Below are positions 6,667 to 9,710 of a stretch of DNA of 9,710 bases, piece by piece. Under the pieces are notes generated by a model. The model did no database searches and was not told the DNA's origin. It saw only the letters and a list, made by a program, of their open reading frames with translations. Origin of the DNA: Candidatus Heimdallarchaeota archaeon. Lineage in GTDB: Archaea > Asgardarchaeota > Heimdallarchaeia > Heimdallarchaeales > Kariarchaeaceae. Position 1 is the stretch's first letter. The number at the start of each line of letters is the position of its first letter. The stretch lies in contig JALUTL010000305.1 in assembly GCA_027016475.1 (NCBI GenBank), positions 1-9,710 of the forward strand, in the 5' to 3' direction. The position numbers and the translations under genes were made by a program.

Positions 6667-7425
6667 ATGGTCAACTTTGAGAAAACACTCCGAGAAGAAA
6701 GGGCGTATTTGGCAAAGAATGAGCCGACTTTCTATCAGGAGGGTGCATCTGGTAATGTCTACGTTGGCAAAGTTGGACGTCTTCCAACTGGTGAAGACAT
6801 CCGATTAAGAATTGAATTGCCTGAATTTTATCCAGTTGTCAGGCCCACTGTATCAGTTGTCCCTATTATAGATCATCCTAATGTCAATCCAAATGGACGA
6901 CTGGATTTGCTAATTCTTGACCAGTGGGAACCTACCTACAGACTTAAGGACATAATTGGTGCTGCCCGTCGGCTATTTATTCACAGCAAGATAGCTGGCG
7001 TCAGACGAAGTCAACCTGTACAGGAGATACGCACTGCACCGCAACCTTCAACCCCCGTTGATAACGAAATGATCACGTTGCAGGCGGAAATTGCCACTTT
7101 AAAACAGCAACTGGCAGAGCTAGAAACACAAAGCAGGAAAAAGCAAGAGGTATTTCTTCAATCTAAAGGGATGAATCCTTTAGATAGCCAAAAAATTGAC
7201 CCTTTGGTCGATATGCAGGCAGAATTGCAAGCCTTGGATGACCTTCTATTATTGTTAAACGATAAGTTTGAAGAGGCTGAAATTGACCAAACTGACTTTT
7301 TTAGACTTTTCAAACATTATACTGCCCGAAGATTTACTGTCGCAGAACTTCTAAAAGAACAACAAGGAGGAACGGAATATGTCATATCAAACAAAGAGAA
7401 AACAAAAGAGCCAATTAGATCATAA
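6667..7425 (+). CDS. vps23: ESCRT-I subunit Vps23/TSG101-like: UEV domain, coiled coil, steadiness box
   Basis: In eukaryotes TSG101/Vps23 binds ubiquitinated cargo through a catalytically dead E2-like (UEV) domain and nucleates ESCRT-I. This 252-aa protein shows the same order in compact form. The UEV-like domain is at about 1-108, with ELPEFYPVVRP (50-60) matching the E2 core and HPNVNPNGRLDL (70-81) aligning with the E2 HPN...NG.IC segment. The catalytic Cys is replaced, and the whole protein contains no Cys. A short Pro/Gln linker follows (113-131), then a heptad-like coiled coil (about 134-160). A steadiness-box-like region covers 178-232 (AEIDQTDFFRLFKHYTARRF, 204-223), resembling the TSG101 segment before its Arg/Lys-Gln-Phe. 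ATG 6667 is chosen; in-frame TTGs at 6652 and 6661 lack an SD. The 3' end overlaps vps28 by 47 nt. Ubiquitin binding is inferred. Confidence 0.9.
   Translation: MVNFEKTLREERAYLAKNEPTFYQEGASGNVYVGKVGRLPTGEDIRLRIELPEFYPVVRPTVSVVPIIDHPNVNPNGRLDLLILDQWEPTYRLKDIIGAARRLFIHSKIAGVRRSQPVQEIRTAPQPSTPVDNEMITLQAEIATLKQQLAELETQSRKKQEVFLQSKGMNPLDSQKIDPLVDMQAELQALDDLLLLLNDKFEEAEIDQTDFFRLFKHYTARRFTVAELLKEQQGGTEYVISNKEKTKEPIRS
7364..7370 (+). promoter_or_regulatory. Ribosome binding site of vps28 inside vps23
   Basis: AAGGAGG lies within the vps23 coding sequence, 8 nt before the vps28 ATG at 7379. It confirms that vps28 starts inside the upstream gene, giving a 47-nt coding overlap. Confidence 0.75.
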
Positions 7426-8008
7426 AGCTGATCTTTATGCTGCTGTAGCAACCATAGACAAACTCGCAACCCACTTTGACAGAGGTATGGTGGAGGAGAC
7501 ACTCTATCGAAGACAATTGAAGGCTGCCATTTCTGATGTTTTCAAGGCTCAAATGGCTTTAGAAAGTGAGGGGTATACAATTGAACAATTCATTGCGGAA
7601 TATAACCTTGAAGAGAAATTTCCTGAAGGTGTTAAACGTTTGAATTTGGTTCAAGGGCTTGAAACTGATGCAGACACTTCCCTCTCATTAGACCAATTGA
7701 AGGAAATGCCTGCAAAATCGGCAGACTATGTCGCCAATGCAATTGAATTGATTGATGTCCTTCGTCTCAGGTCTATTGCAAGAGTCGAAATGATTGTCCC
7801 CTTATTGGATGAGATGTACAACATAATCTCAGAATTTCCCAACTTTGGAAAAGACCATTGGGTAGCCGTAGAAATCGACGGATGGAGAAAGGCCTTTTTG
7901 GAGGAATCACCAAGCTTGGTGTTGCCAGAAGAGGATGCAGAACAGCTTGAATTTGAAGCATCCCGATGGCTCAACGAATTCAGAAGCCAAGTAAAGAAAC
8001 TTAGGTGA
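7379..8008 (+). CDS. vps28: ESCRT-I subunit Vps28-like, with core and C-terminal four-helix domains
   Basis: Vps28 is an ESCRT-I core subunit. Its N-terminal region packs with the Vps23 steadiness box, and its C-terminal four-helix bundle recruits ESCRT-II or ESCRT-III-associated factors. The 209-aa protein is close in size to eukaryotic Vps28 (about 220 aa). Residues 12-95 match the N-terminal domain: KADLYAAVATIDKLATHF (16-33) parallels the human AELFAVVKTMQALEKAY segment, followed by YRRQLKAAISDVFKAQ (43-58) and a TIEQFIAEYNL helix. Residues 112-207 match the C-terminal bundle: VANAIELIDVLRLRSIARVE (118-137), then a helix with a PNFGK turn (154-158), WRKAF (169-173) and a final ASRWLNEFRSQ helix (194-204). 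Placement directly after a Vps23 homologue strongly supports the call. The match is from remembered family sequences, not from a search. Confidence 0.88.
   Translation: MSYQTKRKQKSQLDHKADLYAAVATIDKLATHFDRGMVEETLYRRQLKAAISDVFKAQMALESEGYTIEQFIAEYNLEEKFPEGVKRLNLVQGLETDADTSLSLDQLKEMPAKSADYVANAIELIDVLRLRSIARVEMIVPLLDEMYNIISEFPNFGKDHWVAVEIDGWRKAFLEESPSLVLPEEDAEQLEFEASRWLNEFRSQVKKLR
8003..8008 (+). promoter_or_regulatory. Ribosome binding site that fixes the vps22 start
   Basis: AGGTGA contains the TGA stop of vps28 (8006-8008) and places GGTGA 5 nt before ATG 8014. The in-frame GTG at 8005 lies within this SD, so it is rejected as start. The arrangement is the same as at the pstCA/pstB junction and implies translational coupling. 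Confidence 0.7.
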
Positions 8009-8013
8009 AGGTT

Positions 8014-8736
8014 ATGGGATTGCGGGATATCGAAAGAAAAATTCGGATGAAAAGTGCATATCAACAGAAAGAAGCAGAGCTCATGCTCACCGAACTAGAT
8101 CAATTGATCGAAAATTATAAGGCCTTGGAAAAGCAGTTAAGGCAATTTGAAAAGAAACATGGCAAGCAAATACAGGAAAATAAGGAATATTACCAAAAGA
8201 TAACGGAATTTCGAAGAGAATTGGGATTGCCTGATGAGATTGGTGTGTATGAATGGAAAGAAAAGCCCGGTTTCATTGATCGGTTGACTGGGAAGGGCTA
8301 TTACGATCAATTGGCAAATGAAATACTTGAAATAGGCAAACAATCGGTCAGGGAAACAGGAGGATTAATGTCCATTGCAGAACTCACACTCCGCATCAAC
8401 AAAAGCCGTCCGGGCAAAGTTGTTCCTCCTGATGATGTTGTAAGATCTTTGGAAACACTTGTTAAATCTGGACTTATCCCGCAATTGAGAAAATTGGATT
8501 CAGGTGTCAAAATCGTGGAATTCGTAACCGTCGATCTTTCCAAAGACCAAGAAGTTGTTTTGAGCCTAGCATCGCGAAAAGGTGGTGAACTCACCCTTGA
8601 AGAACTTGTCATGAAAACCAAATGGCCAATTGAAAGGGCCACGCGTGCACTCAACGCCTTAGTTGATGATGGAATTGCCCTTAAGGACGAAACCTACGCT
8701 GAAGGGACAAAATACTGGTTCCCCGCACTTGGGTGA
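8014..8736 (+). CDS. vps22: ESCRT-II subunit Vps22/SNF8-like (EAP30 domain)
   Basis: In eukaryotes, ESCRT-II is a Y-shaped complex of Vps22, Vps36 and two Vps25 copies, which bridges ESCRT-I to ESCRT-III. The 240-aa protein has the length and order of Vps22/SNF8. A basic N-terminal helix and coiled coil (about 5-70) include FEKKHGKQIQENKEYY (45-60), which parallels FASKHKQEIRKNPEF in human SNF8. A link with GYYDQLANEILEI (95-107) resembles the human FYYELGVQIIEV segment. The first winged helix is at about 108-172 (GGLMSIAELTLRINK, 116-130). The second is at about 173-238, with DQEVVLSLA (178-186), TKWPIERATRALNALVDDG (202-220) and the terminal YWFPAL (234-239), matching the YWLPAL end of SNF8. 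No GLUE domain is present, which argues for Vps22 rather than Vps36, although a single archaeal EAP30 protein might serve for both. It is coupled to vps28. Confidence 0.9.
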   Translation: MGLRDIERKIRMKSAYQQKEAELMLTELDQLIENYKALEKQLRQFEKKHGKQIQENKEYYQKITEFRRELGLPDEIGVYEWKEKPGFIDRLTGKGYYDQLANEILEIGKQSVRETGGLMSIAELTLRINKSRPGKVVPPDDVVRSLETLVKSGLIPQLRKLDSGVKIVEFVTVDLSKDQEVVLSLASRKGGELTLEELVMKTKWPIERATRALNALVDDGIALKDETYAEGTKYWFPALG

Positions 8737-8800
8737 ACCATTGCATTCTACCATTCGCATTTGCATATCATATAAATTTGTGAAAAAATAGGTGATATAC
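8737..8800 (+). promoter_or_regulatory. Intergenic region upstream of vps4 with SD and candidate TATA box
   Basis: CATATAAA at 8769-8776 is a TATA-like element, and GGTGA at 8791-8795 lies 5 nt before the GTG start at 8801. The SD is convincing. The TATA box would put transcription start near the SD itself, so either the promoter lies slightly further upstream (for example around 8763-8770) or vps4 is read through from vps22. No terminator is visible in the 64 bp. Confidence 0.4.
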
Positions 8801-9710
8801 GTGAGCAGTAATCTTTATGCGAGAGCCCAATATTTTGCTAAAGCCGCAGTCGAGGCAGACAACGCAGGAAGGCATGCCGATGCAATCAACAATTATTTAC
8901 AGGCTGCAGAAATTTTGGTTGAAATGACTAAATTTACTTCCAACCAACGACTTGTTCAAACATATGAAAGTCGTGCAAAATCGTATGTGGCAAGGGCAAA
9001 AGATCTCAAGGCTCTCATGAAAAAGGCATCAAAGACATCAGCTGGTAAAAGCTCAAAAAATGAAGATGATGATAATTTGGATGATGCCATCGCTGATGCA
9101 ATTGTAACTGAAAAACCCAATATCACCCTTGACGATGTTGCAGGGCTTGCTGATGTAAAAGTGGCACTGCGTGAAGCTATAGTTCTTCCACTCATGAGGC
9201 CTGACTTGTTTACTGGTGCAAGAAAACCATGGAAGGGTATTCTTCTTTTTGGCCCTCCTGGATGCGGAAAGACCATGATTGCTAAAGCAACAGCTGGCAA
9301 CATTGATGCCACATTCTTTAATATATCTGCGGCCCATTTGGTTAGCAAATGGCTTGGCGAATCTGAAAAATTGGTAAAACGCTTATACGAAATGGCAAAA
9401 GAAAAACAGCCCAGCATAATTTTTATAGATGAGGTTGATTCTCTCACACAGGCGCGTGGTGGTGGAAATGAAAACGATGCCATGCGAAGGATCAAAACTC
9501 AACTGCTTACGAGCATGGAGGGATTAACAAGTGATCCCAACGCACGAATTGTCACAATAGGTGCAACAAACATTCCTTGGGAAATTGATTCTGCTTTTCG
9601 ACGAAGATTTGAAAGAAGAATATATGTCCCTGTCCCGGACTTTGAAGCTCGTAAGAAGATTTTTGAGGTAAACACACGTGGAGTAGAACTTGACAGCAGT
9701 GTTGCTTTTG
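8801..9710 (+). CDS. vps4: Vps4-like MIT-AAA ATPase (3' truncated by window end)
   Basis: Vps4 is the hexameric AAA ATPase that pulls on and remodels ESCRT-III filaments during membrane scission. The window contains 303 codons; eukaryotic Vps4 has about 440, so the small AAA subdomain and C-terminal helix are cut off. Residues 1-75 form an MIT domain (LYARAQYFAKAAVEAD, 5-20; YLQAAEILVEM, 32-42; SYVARAKDLKALM, 61-73). A Lys/Asp-rich linker follows (75-104), then the AAA large domain: ITLDDVAGL (108-116), Walker A GPPGCGKT (151-158), pore loop SKWLGESEKLVK (182-193), Walker B IIFIDE (206-211), sensor GATNIPWEID (254-263) and arginine fingers in FRRRFERR (266-273). SKWLGESEKLVK and NIPWEID are hallmarks of Vps4 rather than Cdc48 or proteasomal AAAs. 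GTG 8801 is the start because it follows GGTGA by 5 nt, and a stop lies just upstream in frame (8789-8791). Confidence 0.95.
   Translation, partial: MSSNLYARAQYFAKAAVEADNAGRHADAINNYLQAAEILVEMTKFTSNQRLVQTYESRAKSYVARAKDLKALMKKASKTSAGKSSKNEDDDNLDDAIADAIVTEKPNITLDDVAGLADVKVALREAIVLPLMRPDLFTGARKPWKGILLFGPPGCGKTMIAKATAGNIDATFFNISAAHLVSKWLGESEKLVKRLYEMAKEKQPSIIFIDEVDSLTQARGGGNENDAMRRIKTQLLTSMEGLTSDPNARIVTIGATNIPWEIDSAFRRRFERRIYVPVPDFEARKKIFEVNTRGVELDSSVAF

Noticed and set aside
6667..7000. Active E2 ubiquitin-conjugating enzyme
   Set aside because: The catalytic Cys position is not Cys and the protein contains no Cys; the steadiness-box region also points to Vps23.
8014..8736. Vps36 instead of Vps22
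   Set aside because: No GLUE or zinc-finger domain at the N-terminus; the N-terminal helix and the YWFPAL end match SNF8/Vps22 better.
8956..9495. Open reading frame of 179 codons on the reverse strand
   Set aside because: It lies wholly antisense to the Vps4 AAA domain, which has all the expected motifs in the forward frame; its product has no recognisable features.
6652..9710. Eukaryotic origin or contamination of the ESCRT block
   Set aside because: Genes are intronless, overlap, and have archaeal SDs in the same register as the pst genes; sequence composition looks uniform across the window.
1..9710. tRNA, rRNA, CRISPR array, insertion sequence or integrase
   Set aside because: No cloverleaf-like segment, repeat-spacer pattern, terminal inverted repeats or transposase motifs were seen on either strand.

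Overview
The window most likely comes from an Asgard archaeon, probably Heimdallarchaeia-like. The assignment rests on gene content. A cluster encodes recognisable relatives of eukaryotic ESCRT proteins: ESCRT-I Vps23/TSG101 and Vps28, ESCRT-II Vps22/SNF8/EAP30, and the MIT-AAA ATPase Vps4. It sits beside prokaryote-style genes: a Pst phosphate importer, PhoU and an archaeal-type Nog1 GTPase. Genes are intron-free and tightly packed, often overlapping, with Shine-Dalgarno (SD) sites of the GGAGG/GGTGA type, so this is not eukaryotic DNA. The lineage below Asgard is inferred, because the window holds no rRNA or ribosomal protein gene.

Layout. Positions 1-491 hold the 3' end of an unrecognised gene with a very basic C-terminus. 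It converges with no spacer on a reverse-strand hypothetical gene (492-1604). A 135-bp divergent region (1605-1739) separates that gene from a compact phosphate-uptake operon: a fused PstC-PstA permease (1740-3677), PstB ATPase (3687-4568) and PhoU (4582-5298). No PstS binding protein is present in the window. A Nog1-family GTPase (5356-6564) follows. Positions 6667-8736 form a tight ESCRT operon: Vps23 (UEV, coiled coil, steadiness box), Vps28 (both domains) and Vps22 (coiled coil plus two winged helices). After 64 bp comes Vps4 (8801 to the window end, truncated).

How the genes work together. By family knowledge, Vps23 and Vps28 form the core of ESCRT-I, and the C-terminal domain of Vps28 links to ESCRT-II, of which Vps22 is a subunit. 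ESCRT-II nucleates ESCRT-III filaments, which Vps4 remodels. Gene order therefore follows the order of the pathway. ESCRT-III (CHMP-like) subunits, Vps25 and ubiquitin genes are not seen here and may lie beyond the right edge. The Pst/PhoU genes form a separate phosphate-uptake module with no evident link to ESCRT.

The main interest is the intact ESCRT-I/II/Vps4 block. Other points are the PstC-PstA fusion, a degenerate first metal motif in PhoU, a strict SD-to-start register, and a strong excess of the palindrome CAATTG (26 copies by hand count).
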